Positions 34,946 through 47,352 are shown, numbered from the stretch's first letter. The stretch is DNA of 64,000 nucleotides from Pyronema omphalodes (GCA_024516155.1 JAJJXM010000044.1:1-64000), one strand, 5' to 3'. Program-made: numbers and translations. Notes: generated by a model from the letters alone, not told the origin.

Positions 34946-37900
34946 TGAGCATTTGGGGTGTCGGCCGTATATAGCGTAGAACGGGGACAGCAACGTTGTA
35001 TCCGATACCTGGTTATTTGCAGCAAATTCTGCCAGTGGTAAAAATCTCTTCCAGTCGTCTTGTAAATAACAGACGTACGCGCGGAGATATTGCTCCGTAA
35101 CCGCGTTGATTCTTTCTGTTTGGCCATCGGTTTGGGGGTGGAAGGCCGTGCTCGTGGCAATCTCGATACCCATGCAATTTGCCAGGTGTTTCCAGAAGTG
35201 GGCCACAAATTGCGGGCCGCGGTCGGACACTACTGTGTCTGGCAGACCGTGTAGTTTAAATACGTTTTCCAGGAAGAGTTGCGCGAAGCCTTCTGCGTCT
35301 ATTGTGGAGTGACAGGGCACCAAGTGCCGCTGTTTCGTGAGTCGGCAAATGACCGCGCATATTGCGTCGAAGCCTTCTGATGTCGGTAGTCCAGTAACAA
35401 AGTCCACAGATATATTCTGCCACGGGTGGTGCGGGACCGGTAGGGGTTTCAAGGTTCCATAGGGTGCGTGGCGGGTAGCTTTTGTTCTTTTACAAGTGTG
35501 GCAATTTCGGACGAATTGGTCCACATCTTTTCTCATCGAGGGCCAGTAATAATTCCTGGCGAGGAGTTCGAAAGTCTTTGCACGGCCCGGGTGTCCCATG
35601 GTGGGGGGGTTGTGGTGATCTTGTAGTAGTTTCAATTGTAGTTTGTCCAGCGCGGGGACATAGAGGCAGTCTCGGTAGTACAATCTGTTTTCCAACACGG
35701 AGCAATCGGCGAGTGATATGCCCTTACAGATTTGTGTACCGTCTTCCAGCATTCCCAACACTCGGTTTGGGAATGAATCTGTCTTGTAGCCCTCCTTAAA
35801 CAGGAGGTCCACTTCGGAGGGTGCAAGTTTCATGGGCGGGGTCATGCACAAATGGAAGTTTTGTGGCTTTAGAACAGCTTGCTGATTCGCTAGTATGCGT
35901 TCGTCTCCCTCTCCCGGGAGGTCAGCGGCTCGTCTTGTCAGGGCGTCCGGTTTTCCTCCCAACGTTCCCGGTCGATAGGTGATCACAAAGTTGAACCATG
36001 ACAGGAATTCGGACCAGCGTGCTTGTCGTCTGTCTAGTAGCTTTGTCGTCATCAAGTATTCGAGATTCTTGTGGTCTGTGAATACTTGTATAGGAAAGGC
36101 GGAGCCCTCCAAGTGGGGACGCCATTCTGCGAAACAACGAACTATTGCCAGTACTTCTTTGTCATAGATCTCATAGTTGCATTCTGCCGGGGAATGCTTT
36201 TTGGAATAAAACGCGACGGGGTGTAACACGTTATCGTCGTCGTATTGTGATAAAACTCCAGCAGACACATAGTCAGATGCGTCTGTTTCTACTACAATCG
36301 GTTTCTCGTAGTCGAAGTGTTTGAGAATCGGTGCTGATGTAAATGCGTCCTTCAGTCGGTCGAAGGCGCTTTGCTGATCTTTACCCCAGGTGAAGGGGAT
36401 TGCTTTACCATCTTTCTTTTTGATCAGAGCCGTTAGAGGGGAGACCACTTTTGAGTAGTCCTTGATAAATCGTCGGTAGAAGTTCGCGAAACCCAGGAAC
36501 TCTTGGACCTGTTTCAAATTGGTTGGTTCCTTCCAATCTCTGACTGTGGCTACTTTGGAATCCATCATGCGCGCGCCGTCGCGGCCAATGTTGTAGTCCA
36601 GGTACTGTACTTCTACCTTAGCAAACTTACACTTCTCTGGCTTCAAGTGCAGTTTTTCTTGTTTGAGTCGTTCCAAGATCTTTCGGACGTGTGCGGTGTG
36701 ATCGGGCTTTGTTACAGAGAACACCAGGATATCGTCCAGGTATGCCGTACGAAACTGGTCCAGGTATGGTCTCAGGACATCATTTATAAATGCCTGGAAA
36801 TCGGCAGGGGCGTTGGTGAGCCCAAAGGGCATCACTTTCGACTCGAATAGGCCGTACCTTGTCCGGAAGGCCGTCTTCCATTCTTCGCCTTCTGCCATTC
36901 TGATAAGGTTATAAGCGCTGCGGACATCCAGGGTCGTGAAGTATTGAGCTTTGGAAAGATTCATCATCGTTTCCTGTATCAATGGCAGCGGGTACCGGTT
37001 CTTCTCGGTACCTTCATTCAGTCTTCGGTAATCGACGCATAGGCGTAGGGATCCGTCTGATTTTTTCACGAATAATATCGGCGAGGCGGCTGATGATTGG
37101 GAGCGTTGTATAAATCCTTTCTCCAAATTCTCATCGAGCCACGCTTTCAGCGTCTGTAACTCGTTGCGTGACAACGAGTATAACGGGCAAAAGGGGGGGA
37201 CAAATCCCTCTTTCAGTGGGATCTTGTGGTCGTAGGGTCGGTGTGGGGGGAGTTCCTTCGCGTTGACCTCCTTGAATAAATCGAGGTAGTCATGGTACTC
37301 TTCGGGGATCATGACTTTCAGTTCATCATCCGTAAGGGGGGGCTTGTCTTGTAGGGCGACGGTGATTTCGTTCAACGATAGCGAGAACACTGTCAGGCTT
37401 TCGTCTTCTACCATCTCTTTGAAGTTGGAGATGGTCAGGCTTGAGATCGCTATTGGGGGTTCGTCTGGAGGGTCGGTGACCGAGTCTTCCAACTCCGGCA
37501 TGGGGTTTGTGTCGGGCTCGTGGGCGGCGGGAGGGGGGCCCCGGCCCAGGACCTCGACACCGGTTGTGCTCACAGGTAATGGGGTGCAGTTCCTTAGGCA
37601 GTATTGTGAGTCGAAGCTTACAGTGTTGGAACTGAAGCTTATTGTTACGTCGTGTTTCTTCAACCAAGGGATGCCCAACACCACCGGGTAGTGACCCAAC
37701 TTGGTGACGAACATGGGTAGGGTTTCCGAGTGACCATTTATGGTACACTCTACTTGGGTGAGGTGTGTGATTTTTCCTGAGGATATGGGTCGGCCGTCGA
37801 TAACTTCGACCGTTCGGGCGGTGGGTAGGGGGGTTAGAGGGAGTTTGTGATGGCGGGCGAAATTGCGGTCAACAAAGGCGATACCAGTGGCGCCGCAGTC

Positions 37901-38074
37901 AACGAGCGCTACTGTTTTCATGGAGCGGTTATTGGAAAACAAGGAGCAAGAGAGAACAAGGTGTTTGCATTCTAACTTTCTAGTAAAACTTGCGCCCGAT
38001 TATAGCAATGTATCAGCAATGATTTTCCCACCAGCGGCAGAGCCATCTTCTTGCAGCTGGTTTAATCTTTTCCC
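34946..38074 (-). pseudogene. B1 pol, 5' part (PR-RT-RNase H-IN)
   Basis: Open over about 1000 codons from the -1 frameshift site (38068-38074) to the LINE F insertion. Protease VDCGATGIAFVD near 37890; RT CVDYRRLN near 37030 and AYLDDILVFS near 36740; RNase [17 protein letters not shown] near 36260; integrase HPGRAKT...CHTCKRTK near 35490-35600, then VDFVTGLP, SDRGPQF and HPQTDGQTERIN near 35120-35410. No stop or frameshift is seen in this part. The remaining 200 codons are at 27665-28270. Confidence 0.93.
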
Positions 38075-39083
38075 AACACCTCTTCTTCATTATCCAATAA
38101 TTCCACACTCGCCACTTTAACATTCGTCTTGGCGGGGCACGACGCAGCCGTGTGGCCGAGGCCACCGCAGTAGAGGCAACGTCCTTCTGACAGGCGGGTT
38201 GCGCGTTCCTGTGCCGACAGTTTCTGACGGGGTCCCTGGGCAGGGGTTTGCTTGCTGGAGGAGGCGGTGGTGGCTTGGGTAGCGGTGGTGGGGCGACTGG
38301 TGGTGGGGGTGGCGGCGGTAGTGGGTTGAACTTGGCCGCGGTTGGTACGCAGCTTGCGGAGGTTCTCAAGTGCTCTCAATTGGGACTCCAATTTTTGGCA
38401 CTGGTCAACAAATTCATGCATCGTAGCGGTGCGGGGGGCGCCAACCAACCTTTCGTGCAACTCGAGGGACAGGCCGTTACGCAGAGCATCCATGGTGGCG
38501 GCTTCATCCCAGCCTAATTCTGCGACCAGGCGGGAGAACTCTGCATAATAGTCTGAAAATTCGCGGTTGTTTTGTCGGAGATTTTGTAGTTTGAAACGAG
38601 CCATTGCGCGCTCGTCCGGGTCTCCAAAGGTACGCTGAAGGATTTTGATGACGTCCTCGGCGTCGTTCAGGGCCCAGCGGTTGCCATTTTCCTTGATATA
38701 AGGAAGAATCTGATCCAAGGCGCGTCCGCGGAGGCGGCCCATGGCATACGAAATCCGCTTGTGAGGGGTTGGGAAGCGTAGTTCGTCGCTCACCAACTTG
38801 ATGCCAAGCAAGGAGACAAAGCGGCGGAGGTCCTCCCTGTTGGACCCATCGAAGGTTGGTGGATCCGAAATTTTGTCTCCGGTAACGCGGATGCCAGGGG
38901 AGGCGAGTAGCGCGTTGATGAGTTCACGCTGGCGGGTGAGCTCCTTCTCGTAGTAGTGAATTTCATTCGTATCTGCTTGTTCCTCCGGGGTTAGGAGGAT
39001 TTCGTGGTCTCGGGGGGGAAGTCTTGGAACTGGTGCGATTATAGCGGGGGCGGGGGCTGCGGCTGCGGCTGTGGTAGGGGGTG
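38062..39083 (-). pseudogene. B1 gag, 5'-truncated
   Basis: Capsid region (ISDPPTFDGSNREDLRRF, REFSDYYAEFSRLVAELGWDEAATMDALRNGL), proline/threonine-rich linker, zinc knuckle CLYCGGLGHTAASC near 38130-38175, end EEVLGKD. The upstream part is absent: gag runs directly into the LTR at 39084 (element strand CCTGACA followed by GCACCCCC). The full gag start is preserved only in B2. The GGGAAAA heptamer at 38068-38074 sits five codons or fewer before the stop. Confidence 0.9.
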
Positions 39084-39605
39084 CTGTCAGGGTACTAGGA
39101 ACGGACGTTCAAGGAACACACTGAACACTACCGGCAAGGGGGACTAGACGGGTTCCAGGACGCCGAACGGAAAGACAAGGACCGAAGCGCACGTCAGACG
39201 GACGGCACACGAAACAGGGACAGGGACAAGGACAAGAAATGACGTGGGACTGAAAGGAGAAGTCTTATTTAAGGACAAGGGAAAGACACAAGACGTTCGA
39301 TGGAGAACTCGACAACGGGGAGGCAAGCCTCCTTATGTACAAAGGGGCGGCCAGCACTCTTGCTGGGCCGTCATCCAACATCGCTACATGAAAGCTTCCG
39401 TTCTCCATCAATTCACCTGCGACGCCACAGCTCTCCAGCTCATGGTACGTCATCCATCATCAATCAGTCTATCAACCACAACGGCACGGCACACACAACA
39501 ACACAAGGACAACACAACACAACACGGCAAGACAACGGCACGATGTCGACAACAACATAATGATGACGCAACAACACAACGGCTCGTCAGCCGTGTGCCG
39601 TGACA
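39084..39605 (-). repeat. B2 3' LTR
   Basis: 522 bp; slightly shorter than the other B LTRs because of a small deletion in the GTTGT/AACAAC-rich part near 39550. Followed by the polypurine tract (element strand CTAACGGGGGGGTAC). Confidence 0.95.
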
Positions 39606-39616
39606 GTACCCCCCCG

Positions 39617-41140
39617 TTAGGCTCTAGTTCCTACGAGAGGAGAAGGTTTGTCTGGGTATAACTGATGGAATTTTTCAGCGGCCTCAGTTTCGGATAGGTT
39701 TGTTTCCGGTTCCCAGGTTGGAGAGTCATGGCCGGTCCACTTGACGAGGTACTGCAGGTTTCCTCTTGACCAACGGCTATCCAGAATTTCATCCACGAAC
39801 CATTCTTCTTCGCCGTCTACTACTACCGGTAGGGGCGGTGGGATAATCTGGCCAGGGAGGGGGTCCGAGGGGGCTGGGTGTAGTAGGGACACGGGGAAGG
39901 TCCTATGGTGTTTCATTGTCTCCGGTATATCCAATTCATAGGCGTGGGATCCAATGGGCCGTAACACGGTGAAGGGGCCTAGGTGTTTGTTTTCCAGTTT
40001 CTTTGAGGGGCGGCGGGTTCTGAGGTTGCGGGCGTCCAGCCATACTAGGTCTCCTGGTTTGAAGACCGGCGCGGGGAGTCGGGAATTGTCGGCGGCCTCT
40101 ATGTGGCGGGCTTGGGCGTATTTCCTTTCAGAACGTAAGACGTCATGGATGTGTGACATCCTTTCCGCTACCTCGTTCGCTTTCACTTCTTCAGGATTGT
40201 CTGTCCTGATTTCCAATTCGAAGGAGCATTTGGGATGTCGGCCGTATATAGCGTAGAACGGAGACAGCAACGTTGTATCCGATACTTGGTTATTTGCAGC
40301 AAATTCTGCCAGTGGTAAAAATTTCTTCCAATCGTCTTGTAAATAACAGACGTACGCGCGGAGATATTGCCTCGTAACCACGTTGATTCTTTCTGTTTGG
40401 CCATCGGTTTGGGGGTGGAAGGCCGTGCTCGTGGCAATTTCGATACCCATGCAATTTGCCAGGTGTTTCCAGAAGTGGGCCACAAATTGCGGACCGCGGT
40501 CGGACACTACTGTGTCTGGCAGGCCGTGTAGTTTAAATACGTTTTCCAGGAAGAGTTGCGCGAAGCCTTCTGCGTCTATCGTGGAGTGACAGGGCACTAA
40601 GTGCCGCTGTTTCGTGAGTCGGCAAAGGATCGCACATATTGCGTCGAAGCCTTCTGATGTCGGTAGTCCAGTAACAAAGTCCACAGATATATTCTGCCAC
40701 GGGTGGTGCGGGACCGGTAGGGGTTTCAAGGTTCCATAGGGTGCGTGGCGGGTAGCTTTTGTTCTTTTACAAGTGTGGCAATTTCGGACGAATTGGTCCA
40801 CGTCTTTTCTCATCGAGGGCCAGTAATAAGTCCTGGCGAGGAGTTCGAAAGTCTTTGCACGGCCCGGGTGTCCCATGGTGGGGGGGTTGTGGTGATCTTG
40901 TAGTAGTTTCAATCGTAGTTTGTCCAGCGCGGGGACATAGAGGCAGTCTCGGTAGTACAATCTGTTTTCCAACACGGAGCAATCGGCGAGTGATATGTCC
41001 TTACAAATTTGTGTACCGTCTTCCAGCATTCCCAACACTCGGTTGGGGAATGAATCTGTCTTGTAGCCCTCTTTAAACAGGAGGTCCACTTCGGAGGGTG
41101 CAAGTTTCATGGGCGGGGTCATGCACAACCGGAAGTTCTG
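39617..41140 (-). pseudogene. B2 pol, 3' part (integrase and chromodomain)
   Basis: About 505 codons, open: zinc region HPGRAKTFELLARTYYWP...CHTCKRTK near 40760-40870, core VDFVTGLP, SDRGPQF, HPQTDGQTERIN near 40390-40690, then chromodomain YLVKWTGHDSPTWEPETN near 39690-39750, stop at 39617. Joined to the 5' part at 54805 across the B3 insertion. Confidence 0.93.
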
Positions 41141-41506
41141 TGTCACGGCACACGGCTGACGAGCCGTTGTGTTGTTGTGTCATCATGGTGTTGTCGTTGT
41201 TGTTGTTGACATCGTGCCGTTGTCTTGCCGTGTTGTGTTGTGTTGCTGTTGTGTTGTTGTGTGTGCCGTGCCGTTGTGATTGATAGACTGATTGATGATG
41301 GATGACGTACCATGAGCTGGAGAGCTGTGGCGTCACAGGTGAATTGATGGAGAACGGAAGCTTTCATGTAGCGATGTTGGATGACGGCCCAGCAAGAGTG
41401 CTGGCCGCCCCTTTGTACATAAGGAGGCTTGCCTCCCCGATTCTCGAGTTCTCCATCGAACGTCTTGTGTCTTTCCCTTGTCCTTAATAAAGACTTCTCC
41501 TTCCAG
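41141..41506 (+). repeat. B3 5' LTR, truncated
   Basis: Matches the B LTR from TGTCACGGCACACGG to AATAAAGACTTCTCCTTCCAG, then jumps to gag sequence CTTATCGACGAAGG with one extra base. About 160 bp of LTR and the following leader are missing. Confidence 0.92.
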
Positions 41507-42843
41507 TTCTTATCGACGAAGGACACTGGCAGCAAATCGTGAACGCTGCCTCCATGACCCAGTTCCCTGACGGCCATGAACCACTTACTTTCACCAAACA
41601 ACTCGCGCAATCCATCCTAGACGCCCAAGACCACCCCACGGGCCACCTCCTAAACGACCTCGCGGAAACCCCCGGCTCCCGTAACAGCACTCGGGTGTCC
41701 AGCTCTGTCGCCTCCCGCGCTCCGGAAGCTCCCACCCCTGCCCCCATTCCCCCTGTCGTTATCCAGACTGGCTCCGTCCCGGTTTATCCAAATGGCCCAG
41801 AAACAGTGCCGCGAACCGCGGCACCCCCTACCACAGCCGCAGCCGCAGCCCCCGCCCCCGCTATAATCGCACCAGTTCCAAGACTCCCCCCCCGAGACCC
41901 CGAAATCCTCCTAACCCCGGAGGAACAAGCAGATACGAATGAAATTCACTACTACGAGAAGGAGCTCACCCGCCAGCGTGAACTCATCAACGCGCTACTC
42001 GCCTCCCCTGGCATCCGCGTTACCGGAGACAAAATCTCGGATCCGCCAACCTTCGATGGGTCCAACAGGGAGGACCTCCGCCGCTTTGTCTCCTTGCTTC
42101 GCATCAAGTTGGTGAGCCACGAACTACGCTTCCCAACCCCTCACAAACGGATTTCTTATGACATGGGCCGCCTCCGCGGACGCGCCTTGCATCAGATTCT
42201 TCCTTATATCAAGCAAAATGGCAACCGCTGGGCCCTCAACGACGTCGAGGACGTCATTAAAATCTTACAGCGTACCTCTGGAGACCGGGACGAGCGCGCA
42301 ACGGCTCGTTTCAAACTACAAAATCTCCGACAAAACAACCGCGAATTTTCGGACTATTATGCAGAGTTCTCCCGCCTGGTCGCAGAACTAGGCTGGGATG
42401 AAGCCGCCACCATGGATGCTCTGCGTAACGGCCTGTCCCTCGAGTTGCACGAAAAGTTGGTTGGCGCCCCTCCCACCGCTACGATGCACGAATTTGTTGA
42501 CCAGTGCCAGAAATTGGACTCCCAATTGAGAGCACTTGAGAACCTCCGCAAGCTGCGTACCAACCGCGGCCAAGTTAAACCCACTACCGCCGCCACCCCC
42601 GCCACCAGTCGCCCCACCCCCGCTACCCCAGCCACCACCGCCTCCTCCAGCAAGCAAACCCCTGCCCAGGGACCCCGTCAGAAACTGTCGGCACAGGAGC
42701 GCGCGACCCGCCTGTCAGAAGGACGTTGCCTCTACTGCGGTGGCCTCGGCCACATGGCTGCGTCGTGCCCCGCCAAGACGAATGTGAAAGTGGTGAGCGT
42801 GGAATTATTGGATAATGAAGAAGAGGTGTCGGGAAAAGAATAA
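41507..42843 (+). pseudogene. B3 gag, lacking its start
   Basis: Open from the deletion junction to TAA 42841-42843. First ATG is at about 41554 (MTQFPDGHEPL). Contains a proline/alanine-rich N-terminal region, capsid motifs (PPTFDGSNREDLRRFVSLL; REFSDYYAEFSRLVAELGWDEAATM) and zinc knuckle CLYCGGLGHMAASC near 42727-42770. Ends EEVSGKE just after the slippery heptamer. Confidence 0.9.
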
Positions 42844-42875
42844 ACCAGCTGCAAGAAGATGGCTCTGCCGCTGGT
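42831..42875 (+). promoter_or_regulatory. -1 frameshift signal at B3 gag/pol overlap
   Basis: GGGAAAA at 42831-42837 (G-GGA-AAA in the gag frame), six-nucleotide spacer containing most of the gag stop, then a 6-bp perfect stem ACCAGC/GCTGGT (42844-42849 with 42870-42875). The pol frame is open across it. The same heptamer is at 38068-38074 in B1 and 57014-57020 in B2. Confidence 0.75.
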
Positions 42876-45800
42876 GGGAAAATTATTGCTGATACATTGC
42901 TATTATCGGGCGCAAGTTTTACTGGAAAGTTGGAATGCAAACACCTTGTTCTCTCTTGCTCCTTGTTTTCCAATAACCGCTCCGTGAAAACAGTAGCGCT
43001 CGTTGACTGCGGCGCCACTGGTATCGCCTTTGTTGACCGCAATTTCGCCCGCCATCACAAACTCCCCCTAACCCCCCTATCCACCACCCGAACGGTCGAA
43101 GTTATCGACGGCCGCCCCATATCCTCAGGAAAAATCACACACCTCGCCCAAGTAGAGTGTACCATCAATGGTCACTCGGAAACCCCTCCCATGTTCGTCA
43201 CCAAGTTGGGTCACTACCCGGTGGTGTTGGGCATACCCTGGTTGAAGAAACACGACGTAACAATAAGCTTCAGTTCCAACACTGTAAGCTTCGACTCCCA
43301 ATACTGCCTAAGGAACTGCACCCCGTTGCCTGTAAGCACAACCGGTGTCGAGGTCCTGGACTCGAGGCCCCCTCCCGCTGTCCACGAGCCTGACACAAAC
43401 CCCATGCCGGAGTTGGAAGACTCAGTCCCCGACCCCCCGGACGAACCCCCAATAGCGATCTCAAGTCTAACCATCTCTGACTTCAAAGAAATGGTAGAAG
43501 ACGAAAGCCTGACAGTGTTCTCGCTATCGTTTGACGAGATCACCGTCACCCTAGAAGACAAGCCCCCCCTCACGGATGAGGAACTGAAAGACATGATCCC
43601 CGAAGAGTACCATGACTACCTCGATTTATTCAAGGAGGTCAACGCGAAGGAACTCCCCCCACACCGGCCCTACGACCACAAGATCCCACTGAAAGAGGGA
43701 TTCGTCCCCCCCTTTGGTCCGTTATACTCGCTGTCACGCAACGAGTTGCAGACGCTGAAAGCGTGGCTCAATGAGAATTTGGAGAAAGGATTTATACAAC
43801 GCTCCCAATCATCAGCCGCCTCGCCGATATTATTTGTGAAATAATCAGACGGATCCCTACGCCCATGCGTCGATTACCGAAGACTGAATGAAGGTACCGA
43901 GAAGAACCGTTACCCGCTGCCATTGATACAGGAAACGATGATGAATCTTTCCAAAGCTCAATACTTTACGACCCTAGATGTCCGCAGCGCTTATAACCTT
44001 ATCAGAATGGCAGAGGGCGAAGAATGGAAGACGGCCTTCCGCACAAGGTACGGCCTATTCGAGTCGAAAGTGATGCCCTTTGGGCTCACCAACGCGCCTG
44101 CCGATTTCCAGGCATTTATAAATGATGTCCTGAGACCATACCTGGACCAGTTTTGTACGGCATACTTGGACGATATTCTCGTATTCTCTGAAACAAAGCC
44201 CGATCACACCGCACACGTCCGAAAGATCTTGGAACGACTCAAACAAGAAAAACTGCACTTCAAGCCAGAGAAGTGTAAGTTTGCTAAGGCAGAAGTACAG
44301 TACCTGGGCTACAACATCGGCCGCGACGGCGCGCGCATGATGGATCCCAAAGTAGCCACAGTCAGAGATTGGAAGGATCCAACCAATTTGAAACAGGTCC
44401 AAGAGTTCCTGGGTTTCGCGAATTTCTACCGAAGATTTATCAAGGACTACTCAAAAGTGGTCTCCCCTCTAACGGCTCTGACCAAAAAGAAAGATGGTAA
44501 AGCAATCCCCTTTCCCTGGGGTAATGATCAGCAAAGCGCCTTCGACCGACTGAAGGACGCATTTACATCAGCACCGATTCTCAAGCACTTCGACTACGAG
44601 AAACCGATTGTAGTAGAAACAGACGCATCTGACTATGTGTCTGCTGGAGTTTTATCACAATACGACGACGATAACGTGTTACACCCCGTCGCGTTTTATT
44701 CCAAAAAGCATTCCCCGGCAGAATGCAACTATGAAATCTATGACAAAGAACTACTGGCAATAGTTCGTTGTTTCGAGGAATGGCGTCCCCACTTGGAGGG
44801 CTCCGCCTTCCCTATAAAAGTATTGACAGACCACAAGAATCTCGAATACTTTATGACAACAAAGTTACTCAACAGACGACAAGCACGCTGGTCCGAATTC
44901 CTGTCTCGGTTCAACTTTGTAATCACCTATCGACCGGGAACGTTGGGAGGAAAACCAGACGCCCTGACAAGACGAGCCGCCGACCTCCCGGGAGAGGGAG
45001 ACGAACGCATACTAGCGAATCAGCAAGCTGTTCTAAAGCCACAAAACTTCCAGTTGTGCATGACCCCGCCCATGAAACTTGCAACCTCCGAAGTGGACCT
45101 GCTGTTTAAAGAGGGCTACAAGACAGATTCATTCCCCAACCGAGTGTTGGGAATGCTGGAAGACGGTACACAAATCTGTAAGGACATATCACTCGCCGAT
45201 TGCTCCGTGTTGGAAAACAGATTGTACTACCGAGACTGCCTCTATGTCCCCGCGCTGGACAAACTACGATTGAAACTACTACAAGATCACCACGACCCCC
45301 CCACCATGGGACACCCGGGCCGTGCAAAGACTTTCGAACTCCTCTCCAGGAATTATTACTGGCCCTCGATGAGAAAAGATGTGGACCAATTCGTCTGAAA
45401 TTGCCACACTTGTAAAAGAACAAAAGCTACCCGCGACGCACCCTATGGAACCTTGAAACCCCTACCGGTCCCGCACCACCCGTGGCAGAATATATCTGTG
45501 GACTTTGTTACTGGACTACCGACATCAGAAGGCTTCGACGCAATATGTGCGATCGTTTGCCGACTCACGAAACAGCGGCACTTAGTGCCCTGTCACTCCA
45601 CGATAGACGCAGAAGGCTTCGCGCAACTCTTCCTGGAAAACGTATTCAAACTACACGGCCTGCCAGACACAGTAGTGTCCGACCGCAGCCCGCAATTCGT
45701 GGCCCACTTCTGGAAACACCTGGCAAATTGCATGGGTAATGAGATTGCCACAAGCACGGCCTTCCACCCGCAGACCGATGGCCAAACAGAAAGAATCAAT

Positions 45801-46291
45801 GCGGTTACAGAGCAATATCTCCGCGCGTACGTCTGTTATTTACAAGACGACTGGAAGATATTTTTACCACTGGCAGAATTTGCTGCAAATAACCAAGTAT
45901 CGGATACAACGTCGCTGTCTCCGTTCTACGCTATATACGGCCGACACCCCAAATGCTCCTTCGAATTGGAAATCAGGACAGACAATCCTGAAGAAGTGAA
46001 AGCGAACGAGGTAGCGGAAAGGATGTCACACATCCATGACGTCTTACGTTCGGAAATGAAATACGCCCAAGCCCGCCACATAGAAGCCGCCGACAATTCC
46101 CGACTCCCCGCGCCGGTCTTCAAACCAGGAGACCTGGTATGGCTGGACGCCCGCAACCTCAGAACCCGCCGCCCCTCAAAGAAACTAGAAAACAAACACC
46201 TAGGCCGCTTCACCGTGGTACGGCCCATTGGATCCCACGCCTATGAGTTGGATATACCGGAGACAATGAAACATCACAGGACCTTCCCCGT
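42838..46291 (+). pseudogene. B3 pol up to the C insertion
   Basis: Protease VDCGATGIAFVD near 43003, RT with AYLDDILVFS near 44160, RNase [17 protein letters not shown] near 44620, integrase from HPGRAKT near 45310 through HPQTDGQTERIN near 45770 to the GPY/F-like region near 46160. Two nonsense changes relative to B1/B2: AAA to TAA at 43842-43844 in RT and CGA to TGA at 45396-45398 in the integrase zinc region. C interrupts it at 46291; the last 90 codons are at 53986-54264. Confidence 0.92.
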
Positions 46292-46410
46292 TGTCACAAC
46301 GCTCCCGTGACATGCTCCTGGCCTCCGCCGTCACCACCGCAGGGCTATGGGTGGTCGTCATCACCCTAGCAACCTGCTACGCCATCATGAAGTGATAGGG
46401 ATAGGGTTAG

Positions 46411-46433
46411 GGCAAGGGGCTGGGCCCCTTGCC
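46411..46433 (+). repeat. hairpin in C LTR (GGCAAGGGGC)
   Basis: Perfect 10-bp inverted repeat GGCAAGGGGC / GCCCCTTGCC with a 3-nt loop, repeated at 53292-53314 in the 3' LTR, where it lies 15 nt after the orf3 stop codon. Confidence 0.85.
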
Positions 46434-46479
46434 GGGGATTTTCATATGTTAGGAGTTATTTCTTATTTGGATTTATTTT

Positions 46480-46800
46480 AGGTATCACGGCGGCTAGGAA
46501 AATGTTGGAATCTTTTACTTCTCTCTTTTGGTATGTACTCTTCCTTTATTATTTGGAATCACGGCAGTTAGCCAGGAAGTTATCTCTTTTTGGTATGTAC
46601 TCTTTCTTTGCTATTTGGAATCACGGCGGTTAGCCAGGTAGTTATCTCTTTTGGTATGTACTCTTTCCTTGTTATTATTATTTGGAATTACGGCGGTTAG
46701 TTATCTTTGGTACGTATTGTTCCCTTGCTTTCTTATTTGGAATTACGGCGGTTGGCAAATGGTTGGGAATGTTGGTCATGTATGTAGTTATCACGGCGGT
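46480..46800 (+). repeat. tandem repeats in C LTR
   Basis: Six diverged copies, 47-76 bp apart, of a unit with the core ATyACGGCGGTTAG (starts near 46482, 46558, 46619, 46686, 46742, 46789), separated by GGTATGTACTCTTTC...ATTTGGA. The 3' LTR has the same array at about 53365-53685. They lie upstream of the TATA box and could be protein-binding sites. Confidence 0.8.
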
Positions 46801-46810
46801 TCGCATTGAG

Positions 46811-46836
46811 AGCATTCTCCGCAGGCGGAGAATGCT
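46811..46836 (+). repeat. 12-bp perfect hairpin in C LTR
   Basis: AGCATTCTCCGC and its complement with a 2-nt centre, about 25 bp upstream of the TATA box; same at 53692-53717. It could be a dyad binding site. Confidence 0.85.
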
Positions 46837-47104
46837 GAGTCACGAGTCATGAAGGAGCAAGTATAAGAGGAGGAAATTTGTATGTAGTTTATTTCTTCAC
46901 GCAATGAAGTTTCTATTTACCACAATCCTATCTACAAAAGTTCCCTTGTGATATCCCATCTCTCCAAACCCACCTGTGATTTCCCAGCCCACAAACCCTT
47001 GCCCATTCCCAACTTACCAGCCTTACCTAACCCGCCGCCGCCCTCCTCGCCGCCGAAACCCCCGCGCTGCCCGTCGTCAGTAACCGTGGATACGGATTCT
47101 GATA

Positions 47105-47117
47105 TTTGATTGCGTCC
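47105..47117 (+). promoter_or_regulatory. C putative primer binding site (self-priming type)
   Basis: One base after the LTR, TTGATTGCGT (47106-47115) is complementary to ACGCAATCAA, which occurs at 53780-53789 in the 3' LTR, 37 nt downstream of its TATA box, close to where the transcript should start. In the 5' LTR one base has changed (46906, C to G). This suggests the 5' end of the RNA primes reverse transcription. Confidence 0.65.
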
Positions 47118-47352
47118 TGTGTACGACACCCAACGCGGAACGAAGACCCAGAAAACCCAGAAAACCCAGAAGACCCAGAAAACCCAGAAGAAGGCGCACA
47201 CAGTGGCGTCCTTTCAGCTAAAGGAGCTCGGAGAACATATCGAACAAGAACCGACCGGATCGGCAAGCCCAGTGACCCCCGAACAACCATCCAGACCACA
47301 GACCCCCGAATCACCCGAACTCCCCCATACCTCTACCGACGACCCTGCGGAA

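Larger units (their letters stand above)
46292..47104 (+). repeat. C 5' LTR
   Basis: Starts TGTCACAACGCTCCC, ends GGATTCTGATA. Contains a TTAGGG-like stretch TAGGGATAGGGTTAGGG near 46397-46412, two hairpins, six copies of an ACGGCGGTTAG core, TATA box TATAAG at 46862-46867 and a presumed transcript start near 46899. It also contains the 27-codon frame (46312-46395) that in the 3' LTR forms the end of orf3. Confidence 0.95.

Noticed and set aside
41141..46291. B3 and B2 as one inverted repeat rearrangement
   Set aside because: B3 has its own LTR at each end and near-matching 5-bp flanks (TTCTG/TTTTG) in continuous B2 pol, so nested insertion is simpler.
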